Shown here: positions 44,901-51,685 of the stretch, in pieces
How positions within the stretch are numbered: the stretch's first letter is position 1
How the letters are laid out: each line of letters begins with the position of its first letter
Source of the DNA: Plotosus lineatus
Taxonomy: Eukaryota > Chordata > Actinopteri > Siluriformes > Plotosidae
DNA length: 64,000 bases
Direction: 5' to 3'
NCBI GenBank assembly: GCA_024760905.1
Contig: CM045734.1
Location: forward strand, 39,857,064 to 39,921,063
Position numbers and translations under genes: made by a program
The notes under the pieces: generated by a model
What the model was told of the DNA's origin: nothing
Seen by the model: the letters and a program-made list of their open reading frames with translations, nothing else
Databases searched by the model: none

Positions 44901-46005
44901 TCCCATTAATACCATAATAACATCTTTTGGTCAAAGGAATGAAGGAGGAAACCTTCCCTTTAAAGTGAGTCTGCTATCAGAACACAGCATCTTACCCGAG
45001 TGGATGCATCTTGTGCAGCAGGACTTTTGTGCATGACTTTGGGAGGCTGAGAGGCAACACTGGCCCACGATGCTGCTGGTGATTCAGTAGTGTTTGGTAA
45101 TAAAAGCTCCATGTCTGCATTTAAACAAAAGAACTCATTACACAACAACAACTTGTGCACAATGCTCACTCACACACAAAAGACAAGATAGTTGGGTAAA
45201 AATATCGATTGTACCTGCTGATATTGTTTTAATCTTTTCTATCACGGTGATGTGCTGCTTCAGTTTTGGTCCCTTATTTACTGATGTCTCCTAAACAAAT
45301 TTAAAATAAGAATTTTTAATTCAGTCCTTTAACAATACACAAGATGTACCAAGAAGAGAATGTCAGAGCACTCCTGCAAATCTTTTTGCCTCTCATGGCA
45401 CCTGAACACTGGTTGCTGATGAATTGCAGAGCATCGAGGAGTTAACTGAACCCCAGCATGGTCGAATATCAGGGCTTATGAGAGGCTTGGTGTCTCCGAG
45501 CTCAGGAAAATCAGACAGTTTCACTTCAAATGTGGAATGCATCATAACATCTGGTTTCAGCCTCTCTTCTGACTTCAGAGGTTTGGCAGCGCTATAACCT
45601 TTTCCAAAAAAATAAATAAATAAACAAACAGATAATTTTGGATTTGTGAGAGAAAGGTTATCTGATTATTGCATAGGAAGTCAGTTATTTAGACCTCATG
45701 TACTCCTGGGTGCCCTTGGTAAGCAGATTACCTCCTCTGGTGGTGTCTGATGATCTTCTGTGTATTTTTCTTTTATTTAACGATTCAGATTTTGGCCTTG
45801 ATGGCTGTGAAATTCAAACAAGAATTGATGAACCATGCCAAAGTGTGAAAAATGTATACTTTAAAGTTGTTGGATAAATCACTATTAATAACCTGAAAGT
45901 GTGTTACTGATGAAAATAGCACTATTCTGAACTGAGTATTAAGCTGTACATCAGGGCTATGACCAAAAAAAGGGCTCCTGGGCAAAATGTTACATTTCAC
46001 TCTAA

Positions 46006-46051
<46 letters not shown>

Positions 46052-47849
46052 GTAACCCTTACACAATTAAAAAAAAAACAAATTATACTGAATTGGTTTG
46101 ACAGAGATCCAACATCTGATGAAGTTTCATCAAAGTATCTGTAAAATTTGAAATAATATGGTAAGGAATGGAGCAGAGGGCAATGGTGGCCTGGTGGTAA
46201 AGGCGCTGGATCGCTGATCATAAGGTTGGGAATTCGAGTCCCATTCTCCCCAAGGTTGTCACTGTGTCGTCGCCCCCAAGTGCAGCTAACTGGGTTATCA
46301 AAGGCCGGCCATGTCTCTCACTGTCTATGGTGAGAGGTTCATGTAAAAGATCCATTGCTGATATTCGTAAAGAGTAGCTGTACAGCCGTCAGCTTGTTTC
46401 TGCCCCTTGCTAAAGGGTTGTGTCAGGAAGGGCATTTGCCGTAAAAACCTATACCAAATCAAGCTGTGGTATTTGCTGTGGCGACCCCTGAAGGGAACAG
46501 CCAAAAGGAAAAGAAAAAGATGGAATGGGAATGTAGCTCAAAATTAAAAATTACTATCACAGACATGAACATTACAATTATTTTAAAATAACATTTGTGG
46601 CATTGTGAGGAAATGTATAATATTTTAATTGAGGACCAACATGAGTATGTTTTATTTATATGACGAATTTTTTGGGGGCAGTGGTGGCATGGTGGATCAC
46701 TGATCCTAAGGTTGGGAGTTGAAGCCCCACTCTCAATGGGTTGTTACTGCCCCCCCCCCATCCCAGCTGACTTCGGGTGAGGGCAGAGTACACCCTGGAC
46801 AGCTCGCCAGGCCATCGCAGGATGGAAACATGCAGATGGCTATGTAGTTACTCTTGTCGAAAGTCAGCAATGGTTCTTTTACATGAACCTCACACCATAG
46901 ACAGTGAGAGACATGGCTGGCCTTTGATAACCCAGTTAGTTGCACCAGCCTCCCCACGCCCCAAATTAGGATTAAGCAGTTACAGAAAATGAATGGATGA
47001 AAGTTTCTTTGGGTCCTGTCAGTACGGAAAGTGTGTGAGACATTCTTATAAATAAAGAAAATTAAATGTAATACTCCAACCTTGCTGCACCACCATGAAG
47101 TGTCAGTGATTTATTGTAAAGATTGCGGTTTTGTGCTGGTGTAAGGAGTGTGAAGCAGTTGAACAGCCTTGGGATACACTAATTTTTTTGCGTATTATAA
47201 ACACTACCCTTTCTTTTGGACTGATCTGAATGTGACAAACTTAAGGATATACAATATAATGTACACCATTATTTGTTTTGAATGGCTGAAATTATTACAA
47301 TGCATAATTGTGAGTGGGGCTTGAGATAATCTTTCAACATATCCAGACAACAGTGTGTCAAAAGCAGCACAAAATTTTAGCTTTTAATTTTGGTCCAGCC
47401 TTTTTTTTTTTTTTTTTTGGTCACAGCCCATAATGCCTACAATGACAGAAGACAAGCTACAGGTAGAGAAGGACCTTTCCCCTGTGCTCTGATGTAGCTC
47501 CCCTTTGTCTGGTGTCATTTTGGACATTTCTGCTTCCTTCTTGGGACTGAAAGGTACTGGGAACCAGTTCTTTTTGCCCACTACAGCTTCGACTGTCTGT
47601 TATTGCTGAACGCTGTCTTCTCTCAAACCAGGTCTCTGAACAGGACCGGTTCTGATAATCTCTTGATGAAGGTCTGAAAGATAAACCGTCAAGTAATTAG
47701 ACATTTCAATTCTGCTTCAAGCCATCTTATAACCTTTCCTGTACAATCCTCATACCTTCTCAAGCTTTCCTGCATGTTGGGTTCTGTTTTAATCTTGGGT
47801 TTGGAGCAGTCAGATCCTTGCATGATTCTGATCCAAACGCATGATCAGG
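30324..47849 (-). CDS. secisbp2: SECIS-binding protein 2, 17 coding exons (769 aa)
   Basis: Binds the SECIS stem-loop in selenoprotein mRNA 3' UTRs and recruits the selenocysteine-specific elongation factor to recode UGA. Exons in transcript order: 47849-47756 (ATG at 47823), 47673-47475, 45804-45732, 45598-45402, 45290-45215, 45114-44996, 42359-42228, 40012-39929, 39855-39751, 37236-37113, 36953-36787, 36682-36535, 36394-36250, 36110-35890, 34197-34043, 32982-32814, 30451-30324. Junctions are GT-AG, in phase, 2310 nt. Domains: short N-terminus; DFPEL; lysine-rich KKKRKKKKKSK; GPPKFE|DEEEFPDL across an exon junction; SECIS-interaction domain with QLDL, NPLDS, KRGKQREVPKAKKP and VILKE; L7Ae-type RNA-binding domain about 547-700; C-terminal YIKVWKKMLEK. 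Against SECISBP2L, it reads HTIIDTCREQ and SYD-like NYDGAQ, favouring secisbp2. It is somewhat shorter than the mammalian protein (about 850 aa), mostly N-terminally. Confidence 0.93.
30680..30862 (+). repeat. tRNA-derived SINE family E
   Basis: Head GATGGCTTATTGGATAAGGC with B-box GTTCAATCCCC, body CTTGAGCGAGGCCCTTAACC, and tail AAGTCGCTCTGGATAAGAGT then CTGCTAAATGC. Reverse copies lie at about 51,785, 52,690 and 57,680. Confidence 0.7.
30886..31090 (+). repeat. SINE family D
   Basis: Head GGTGGCACAGTGGCTAGCAT and GTCCTGGGTTTGAGTTC, then TGCGTGGGTTTCCTCCCATA and AAATTGCCCCAGATGTGAAT. Confidence 0.65.
31112..32625. mobile_element. Long Tigger-like element (1.5 kb) with TA flanks, in the last secisbp2 intron
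   Basis: Starts CAGTCATCCCTTGAATTTCG after TA (31110-31111) and ends GCAAGGGATGACTG before TA (32626-32627). The right arm ACAAACTTCAAGTTGCGAAG is the arm type shared by the shorter MITEs. The interior includes a GT-rich tract at 31437-31720. No transposase frame was found. It lies between the last two secisbp2 coding exons. Confidence 0.8.
31437..31720. repeat. Imperfect GT-rich tract
   Basis: About 280 bp of alternating GT interspersed with GCGC- and CGTG-containing steps. Several frames are open on both strands because the repeat lacks stop codons. Confidence 0.85.
33361..33510 (+). repeat. SINE head A, truncated
   Basis: Head GGTGGCCTGGTGGTAAAGGG and B-box-like GGTTGGAGTCCCATTC, ending inside the core at CACGTCTCTCACCG. 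Confidence 0.7.
33505..33845 (-). pseudogene. Non-LTR retrotransposon ORF2 fragment in a secisbp2 intron
   Basis: The minus strand reads ALEHEINKPNNFRVCNDTLP, QVEESKYLWVSFTSEGRMEW, EISRRIAAASAVKRRLFRSV and then VVKKDLSCKA. This is the segment after the RT catalytic core in the same LINE type as 6780-7165. It directly abuts the SINE head on its left. Confidence 0.75.
34043..36110 (-). CDS. secisbp2: secisbp2 exons encoding the L7Ae RNA-binding core
   Basis: Exon 36110-35890 reads YCSQMLSKEVDDCVTTLLKE then KARMKRRLVMGLREVLKHLK and KCVIISPNCERVQSKG. Exon 34197-34043 continues GLDEALHTIIDTCREQGVPF, ALTRKSLGRCVNKPVPVSLV and GIFNYDGAQ. These hold the kink-turn-binding L7Ae signature. No stop or frameshift interrupts them. 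Confidence 0.95.
34340..34500 (+). repeat. SINE A body with tail type 2, partial
   Basis: It starts in GTTATCAAAGGCCAGTCATG and ends in the GTCCAGGGTGTATTCTGCAC segment of tail 2. Confidence 0.65.
34508..34812 (+). repeat. SINE head A with RTE-like tail
   Basis: Head GGTGGCCAGGTGGTATAGCG with GAGGGTTCGAGTCCCACA and core CTCTCACTGTCTATGGTG; tail CATTCGCTGTGGAGACCCC and AAAGCCGAAAGG. Confidence 0.8.
34818..34908. repeat. (TA)n/(CA)n microsatellite
   Basis: Alternating TA and CA blocks. Confidence 0.9.
34928..35393. mobile_element. Tigger-like MITE, about 466 bp
   Basis: Ends are CAGGGATCCCTCA and TGAGGGATCCCTG, a perfect 13-bp inverted pair. The right flank is TA; the left flank is now CA inside a CA repeat. 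Body segments CTTCGTGCTTCAATTTATGC and TTTTATTTACATCTTATGC match the other copies. Confidence 0.85.
35401..35470. repeat. (CA)n then A-run
   Basis: About 54 bp of CA followed by about 16 A. Confidence 0.95.
36250..37236 (-). CDS. secisbp2: secisbp2 exons encoding the SECIS-interaction domain
   Basis: Exon 37236-37113 contains EALVQLDLANMLKTLEKK. Exon 36953-36787 contains HNPLDSTCPLVKRGKQREVP then KAKKPTTLKR. Exon 36682-36535 starts VILKEREERKQ. The short VILKE corresponds to the IILKE segment that, in mammalian SBP2, is needed for cooperation between this domain and the RNA-binding domain. Exon 36394-36250 is an acidic linker ending in the conserved KIHSRKFRD. Confidence 0.92.
37905..38095. 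mobile_element. Half Tigger-like MITE
   Basis: Only the left arm and body remain (TACTCGCTACTTCGCGCTTC, ATTCATGCGGCTTCAGTGCA, then TAAGGAAGAATAGGGG). The left terminus is degraded and the right half is absent. Confidence 0.7.
38247..38690. mobile_element. Tigger-like MITE with TA target duplication
   Basis: Bounded by CAGTGATCCCTCG and GTGAGGGATCCCTG and flanked by TA on both sides (38245-38246, 38691-38692). At 444 bp it is the best uninterrupted reference copy here. Confidence 0.9.
39268..39598 (+). repeat. SINE family D, full length
   Basis: Head GGTGGCGTAGTGGTTAGCAC and CCCGAGTTTGACTCCCAGC; body GTGGAGTTTGCATGATCTCC; ends with a tail of the CCTAATTAGGATTACGCGG type and GAAAATTAATGAATGA. 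Confidence 0.75.
40285..40345 (+). repeat. SINE family C head fragment
   Basis: GGTGGTGCTATAATGGTTAG then GGGCTCATG resembles the family C head only. Confidence 0.35.
40491..40828 (+). repeat. SINE head A with RTE-like tail
   Basis: Order as in the 9880 copy; the tail reads GCTGTGGCGACTCCCGAGTA and AAAGCCGAAAGGAAGACAGA. The copy at 52,261 has the same subfamily tail. Confidence 0.85.
41323..41439 (-). CDS. Possible extra or alternative terminal exon of secisbp2
   Basis: After an AG at 41441-41440 (in TTTTAGCAAG) the minus strand reads QKRARLDHQKEQEEKAQRRD, then KKKERTLQAPVARKQDYA and a stop. It lies between secisbp2 exons 42359-42228 and 40012-39929. Its phase (0) would fit after the GPPKFE exon, but those neighbouring exons already join in phase into the conserved GPPKFEDEEEFPDL. 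It would therefore be an alternative 3' end or unrelated charged sequence. Confidence 0.25.
   Translation of the reverse strand, partial: QKRARLDHQKEQEEKAQRRDKKKERTLQAPVARKQDYA
41700..41912. repeat. Imperfect palindrome in a secisbp2 intron
   Basis: TTATCCAGACTTCCGATCTT at 41753-41772 pairs with AAGATCGGAAGTCCGGATAA at 41834-41853. Pairing continues outward through CAAGTGACACACAGAGCTTG and its partner CAAGCTCCATGTGTCACTTG. Confidence 0.75.
41931..41970. repeat. A39 run
   Basis: A homopolymer of about 39 A, 20 bp right of the palindrome. Confidence 0.9.
42110..42208 (-). repeat. SINE family D head fragment
   Basis: Ends GTGCTAACCACTACGCCACC, the reversed tRNA-like head, 20 bp from the GPPKFE exon donor. 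Confidence 0.55.
42900..42924. repeat. (GT)n microsatellite
   Basis: About 24 bp of GT. Confidence 0.9.
42985..43200. mobile_element. Left half of a Tigger-like MITE, cut by the RTE fragment
   Basis: Starts CAGGGATCCCTCGCTACTTC after TA and follows the family body to about AAAAACCTCCCA, where the LINE begins. No right half was found beyond the LINE. Confidence 0.8.
43201..44943 (-). pseudogene. RTE-type LINE ORF2: endonuclease and RT, truncated at both ends
   Basis: The minus strand gives, in order: an AP-endonuclease part (VVSAYAPQAGCELEQKERSW, IGADFNGHVG), a middle region (RWKEYFEELMNEDNERETK), and RT segments AVGPDDIPVEVWKCLGE, SVLVPIFKNKGDVKSCGNYR, QQFGFMPRKSTT and motif A FVDLEKAYDRVQ. 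It stops before the YADD box and has several frameshifts, so it is inactive. It lies in the secisbp2 intron between exons 44996 and 42359. The C-terminal copies at 7893 and 62,423 look like the missing part of the same family. Confidence 0.9.
44996..47849 (-). CDS. secisbp2: secisbp2 N-terminal exons
   Basis: The chosen start, ATG 47823-47821, opens MQGSDCSKPKIKTEPNMQES. An earlier ATG in this exon (47843) is out of frame. Exon 47673-47475 is serine/arginine-rich and ends at a weak donor AAG|GTCCTT, the least certain junction. Exon 45598-45402 carries FEVKLSDFPELGDTKPLISP and exon 45114-44996 carries AASWASVASQPPKVMHKSP. The 5' UTR exon was not located. Confidence 0.8.
46005..46050. repeat. 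(TG)n microsatellite
   Basis: About 42 bp of TG. Confidence 0.95.
46178..46518 (+). repeat. SINE head A with RTE-like tail
   Basis: Head GGTGGCCTGGTGGTAAAGGC with GGAATTCGAGTCCCATT, core CTCTCACTGTCTATGGTG, tail TTTGCTGTGGCGACCCCTGA then AAGGGAACAGCCAAAAGG. Confidence 0.85.
46675..46995. repeat. Two SINE A pieces, opposed
   Basis: A short plus-strand head (GGGGCAGTGGTGGCATGG to about 46745) abuts a minus-strand SINE body with tail type 2 to 46995 (CCCCAAATTAGGATTAAGCA at its right end). The order suggests insertion or rearrangement. Confidence 0.6.
47399..47418. repeat. T-run
   Basis: About 20 T, 55 bp from the exon 47673-47475 donor, downstream on the transcript strand. Confidence 0.85.
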
Positions 47850-47999
47850 CTTTGAGAGAAGGAGAAATATTATTACTTGAAATCTGCCAAAAACAAACAA
47901 ACAAACCCTGAGCCATGTCTGTCTGCTCTGGTATGAGGTTCATGTTTTCGAAACTGAAAACAAGCTAAGGGGCATCTAAGCACACCTGAGTGTCCTGGC

Positions 48000-48735
48000 A
48001 GCACAACGTGATCACGTGATCAGAAAGTTACCTTTATATAAACATGCAGTTTATTATCCTCAGTTTTCAGCTTCCTCACGAAACAACTTACTAGAGCGTC
48101 ACTCTACAGTTTGCAATTAAATCAATTTACTCTTAGTCTTAATTGTCACATAATTCCTGTTGACTGTCCCACCAACGAGATTTAAATGTGCCAGTCTGGG
48201 TGAGAAACACTTGTTCGCCTTGTTAGCTAACGTGCTAACAAAATCATAAGAATGTACAGACTACGCCATCTGTGTCAGCAGGCACTGATCGAACGCAAAG
48301 CACAATAACAGACTGACGTTTGTCTTTCAGCAGAATGGAATATTAAAACTTACATATTTCCACTCTAATTCGCAAAACAGATATCATAAATCTCGAAGAG
48401 AAATTACAACTACAGGTATATTTATCAGGTCAAACTTCACAAAAAAAATAATCTGTAAAACCCTTATTTTGAAAAGTACATATAACGGAAGTAGGATAAT
48501 TCCATACTCATTACTTTGTCAAACTCAAAGTCTTGAACATGAAAATAATTTAAAATAAGTATTACACAAATTAAACAAAATTAGCCGTCTAATAGGTAGA
48601 TCACTCTATATAAGAAATAATCCATCCATTGATTCATGTTCTGAACCGCTTAATCCTAATTAGGGTCGTTGGAAGCTGGCGCCCATCTTCCTCATGTTAT
48701 ATATATAAATATACACTGTATAATATATATGTACA
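48000..48735. promoter_or_regulatory. Probable secisbp2 promoter / 5' UTR region
   Basis: This follows the first identified secisbp2 exon on the minus strand and contains GTGATCACGTGATCAG (48007-48022), a palindromic E-box-like site. No TATA box or 5' UTR exon could be fixed. A fragment of SINE tail type 2 (CCTAATTAGGGTCG) is at 48654. Confidence 0.3.
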
Positions 48736-48737
48736 TT

Positions 48738-48740
48738 ATA

Positions 48741-48798
<58 letters not shown>

Positions 48799-48829
48799 AT
48801 ATGTGTGTGTGTGTGTATATATATATATA

Positions 48830-48885
<56 letters not shown>

Positions 48886-48991
48886 CACATTATACAGTGT
48901 GTGTGTGTGTGTATGTGTGTATATAGATATATATATATTTATCTATATACACACACACACTGTATAATGTATATGTATATTATAGTGTATA

Positions 48992-49046
<55 letters not shown>
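48738..49046. repeat. Complex (TA)n/(TG)n/T-run low-complexity block
   Basis: About 300 bp of TA and TG dinucleotide blocks followed by about 30 T. Open frames here are repeat artefacts. Confidence 0.95.
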
Positions 49047-49052
<6 letters not shown>

Positions 49053-49239
49053 ACACACATATATATATACTGTATATAGGATTTTCTGAGTAGATCCTTC
49101 CGTAGGAGAGTGCTCAATACTTTTTGGTAGAGCAAATAACAATAAAAAATAAAAGGACAGGACAAAGACTTTCTATTGAAACGCCATTTATCACTACAGA
49201 TCTGTTTCGAGGGGTGGTGAAACCATCCTCTCTCTTCTG

Positions 49240-50390
49240 GTGATTATAGACGAATCTTCTAATCTATATATATATCAGAACCTTCATGTCAACTTTGATC
49301 CTGTCATGAAGGTTCAAGAAACAAGAGGTGTAGTGAAGGAAGTTGTTCAAAAAAGGAAAGCGAAATTACAGCTCCCACCATCAATGGAGAAGAGGTGGCA
49401 AGTTTTAGACACTAACTTGGACGGCATTCTAGAGAGCTGCCTAAAAGGAAAAGCATGCAAGAAGATCCAGCTCTTGAGCAAGGTGGTTTATGAAGAGTAT
49501 GTTTGGAGCTCAAGCCATGAAATCAAGCCTACAACACCAAGAAATAACAAGCAGAAGACAGAAACAGATAGCTAAACTGCGCCTAGATCTCTGCAGTGTC
49601 AAGAAGGCATGGAAGAAAGCTCCAAAATCAGAAAAAGAAGGTCTTCAAGAGCTGCAAAACAGTCTGCATAAGAAGTTGCTTCAATTATGGTTAGCTGAGA
49701 GACTTCGCAAGAAACAGTGAGAGAAAAAGAAGCAAAGAAGGCATTCTTCAGTAACCCATGACCCTGAGAGAACCATGCCACTAGGAGCACCGCCGTATTC
49801 AGAAGAGGTGCCAGATCCTGAAACACCTTTTGACCTATCTGACCTGCACTTCGAAGAAATCAAGAATGTCATCAGAAGTGCAAGATCAAGTTCTGCTCCA
49901 GGACCATCAGGAACTACATACAAGATCTACAAGAATTGCCCGAAGCTTCTCAACCGTCTCTGTAGGCTTCTCTGCATTATCTGGAAGAAAACACAGCTAC
50001 CAACAGCATGGACCCTGGCAGAAGGCTGTTTTGTATCGAAAGAGCTGAACTCCGCAAAGCTAGACAAATTCAGGGAAATCTCATTGGTAGCCGTAGAAGG
50101 ACTGCGGTAGCCAAAAGACTGACCACCGTTCTCCTGATCAACAAATACGTTGATACCAGTGTCCAGAAAGGAGGCATCCCCAGCCACTCAGCATGCTTAG
50201 AGCACACATCAAAGAAGCTACGAGCAACAAGAAGGACATAGCAGTTGTATGGCTGGACATTGCCAAGGCCTACCCCAGCATTCTCCACCTACTGATTGAG
50301 AAAGCTCTGCAGCAGTACCATGTTCCAAGAGGTCATGAGCCATCTCACTAACATCAAGATGCGATTTACATACATTATATATACACATAC
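49240..50390 (+). pseudogene. Non-LTR retrotransposon ORF2 remnant (R2/NeSL-like type)
   Basis: Plus-strand pieces in several frames read QLPPSMEKRWQVLDTNLDG, QQKQIAKLRLDLCSVKKAWK-like charged helix, SDLHFEEIKNVIRSARSSSA and PGPSGTTYKIYKNCPKLLNR, then KLDKFREISLVAVEG, VDTSVQKGGIPS, LEHTSKK and DIAVVWLDIAKAYPSI (read with frame changes). The GPSG-T/I-YK-YKNCP and VQKxGIPG-like order follows a fish non-LTR RT. It has stops and frameshifts and ends in a TA/TG tract at 50380. Confidence 0.7.
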
Positions 50391-50420
50391 ATATATACTG
50401 TATATACACATACATATATA

Positions 50421-50475
<55 letters not shown>
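50385..50475. repeat. (TA)n with TATACTG units
   Basis: Two imperfect CATACATATATACTGTATA units followed by about 54 bp of TA, at the point where the retrotransposon remnant stops. Confidence 0.9.
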
Positions 50476-50477
<2 letters not shown>

Positions 50478-50520
50478 TATATACATACACACACATTAAT
50501 TTAATATCAAAGTTCAAGCC

Positions 50521-50645
50521 CCTTAGTCACCAAGTTGTCCAGGTTGTACTCTCCCCTCTCCCAGTTGGCTGAGATGGGCGCCAGCCTCCCCGTGACTCTA
50601 ATTAGGATTCATATATTAAACGGTTCAGAAAATGAACTAATGAAA
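50521..50645 (+). repeat. SINE tail type 2 fragment
   Basis: CCAGTTGGCTGAGATGGGCG then GACTCTAATTAGGATTC and CAGAAAATGAACTAATGA. Confidence 0.65.
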
Positions 50646-50999
50646 AAGGCATCAGCAACTTTTCCCCGTGACTCGAAGGCAGCTGTGCGATTTGAGTATG
50701 TACCATTTTTATTCAGGGAACCTTTCACCGACTATCGAGTAACGTTTAAGCGCTTCCACTAGAGGGCGGTGTCGATGCTCAGCTCCTTAGGTCCTCTTTT
50801 TTCGTCATGCTGAAGTGTGCAATTTGTAAAGTTGCCAGATCTTTGATAAACAGTATTACATGTAGATATTACAAATTTAACAGATCTTCTTGAGAAAACA
50901 AAGTATATGTTCGTATCGGTACAAGATTTACGAAATGGACTGATTGTAATGAAGAATATCCAGATATAGTGAGGATAAATTATATTCATTTTTTAATAA

Positions 51000-51360
51000 T
51001 CAATTAAAACGCACACAATATAAGTTAATATGTGATATCTGGCAACCCATTTTCAGTCACCCTAATCACGTGTGGACGGCGAGCCCTGCTATGTTTTTTC
51101 CTCGCAGAAGATCCCGAAGGACTTGGAGGGAACACCATATCTATAATAATATTTGGAATTTGGGGTTAATAGTTGACATCCGGTCAATTTAATCGTGTGT
51201 CCAGGTGTGTTTTGTGACGCGACTATAATTTCGTTTTTTCCCACGTCAAACATTCAGATGTACTTCTAGGAAAATTGTCAATTAAATGCAAATGGGAATT
51301 TAGGTGAATTTGTGAAATCTGGCAACCGGTAATTCCGGCGACCCTAACCACGTGTGGCTT
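51000..51360. promoter_or_regulatory. Duplicated E-box segment upstream of ptrh1
   Basis: Two diverged copies of a segment about 280 bp apart: GTGATATCTGGCAACCCATT then CCCTAATCACGTGTGG (51032-51076), and GTGAAATCTGGCAACCGGTA then CCCTAACCACGTGTGG (51312-51357). Both are preceded by TCAATTAAA. Each ends in a CACGTG E-box. Confidence 0.6.
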
Positions 51361-51368
51361 CATATTCT

Positions 51369-51378
51369 GTCACGTGAC
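51369..51378. promoter_or_regulatory. Palindromic GTCACGTGAC E-box
   Basis: Perfect 10-bp palindrome, the consensus bound by USF and TFE/MITF bHLH-zip factors (CLEAR-type), about 140 bp before the first ORF of the ptrh1 exon. Function is inferred from position and motif only. Confidence 0.45.
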
Positions 51379-51514
51379 CATCTGTAGCACGTTGTTTCAT
51401 ATGAAGTTGGTTCTTTTTGTTTGGAAGTTGACTTTACTGATTTAAATTTGTGTTGTTTTATTCTTATTTTGAAGGATCAACAGGAAGCTTGGTTATTCCG
51501 AGTGGTTCCCTGTA

Positions 51515-51685
51515 ATGATCTCTGACGCAATTGAAGGAAATCCCATGCAGTCGTATCCTGGAGCCGGTGAACCCCTTCATCAGCTTCCCCATGATCTGGC
51601 TGTTGAGGATGATGATGACTCAGATACTCAGCCGAGTGCTTTTGAGAACTTCACGTACTTTACATTGCGAGAAGATGAGCAGTGA
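51515..51685 (+). CDS. Acidic 56-codon ORF overlapping ptrh1 exon 1 in another frame
   Basis: From ATG 51515 the frame reads [40 protein letters not shown] and [16 protein letters not shown], then TGA. It stays open upstream to the possible splice acceptor at 51473 (INRKLGYSEWFPV before the ATG). It overlaps the ptrh1 start region in a different frame. The sequence is low in repeats and has protein-like composition, but I do not recognise it. It may be a conserved upstream ORF, the last exon of an upstream gene, or chance. Confidence 0.4.
   Translation: MISDAIEGNPMQSYPGAGEPLHQLPHDLAVEDDDDSDTQPSAFENFTYFTLREDEQ

Noticed and set aside
30324..47849. Identification as the paralogue secisbp2l
   Set aside because: The RNA-binding domain reads closer to SECISBP2 (HTIID, YDGAQ) than to SECISBP2L, and the predicted length fits SECISBP2.
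48629..49142. Long frames of alternating Tyr-Ile or Val-Cys residues on both strands
   Set aside because: They are translations of TA/TG dinucleotide repeats, open on both strands and in several frames.
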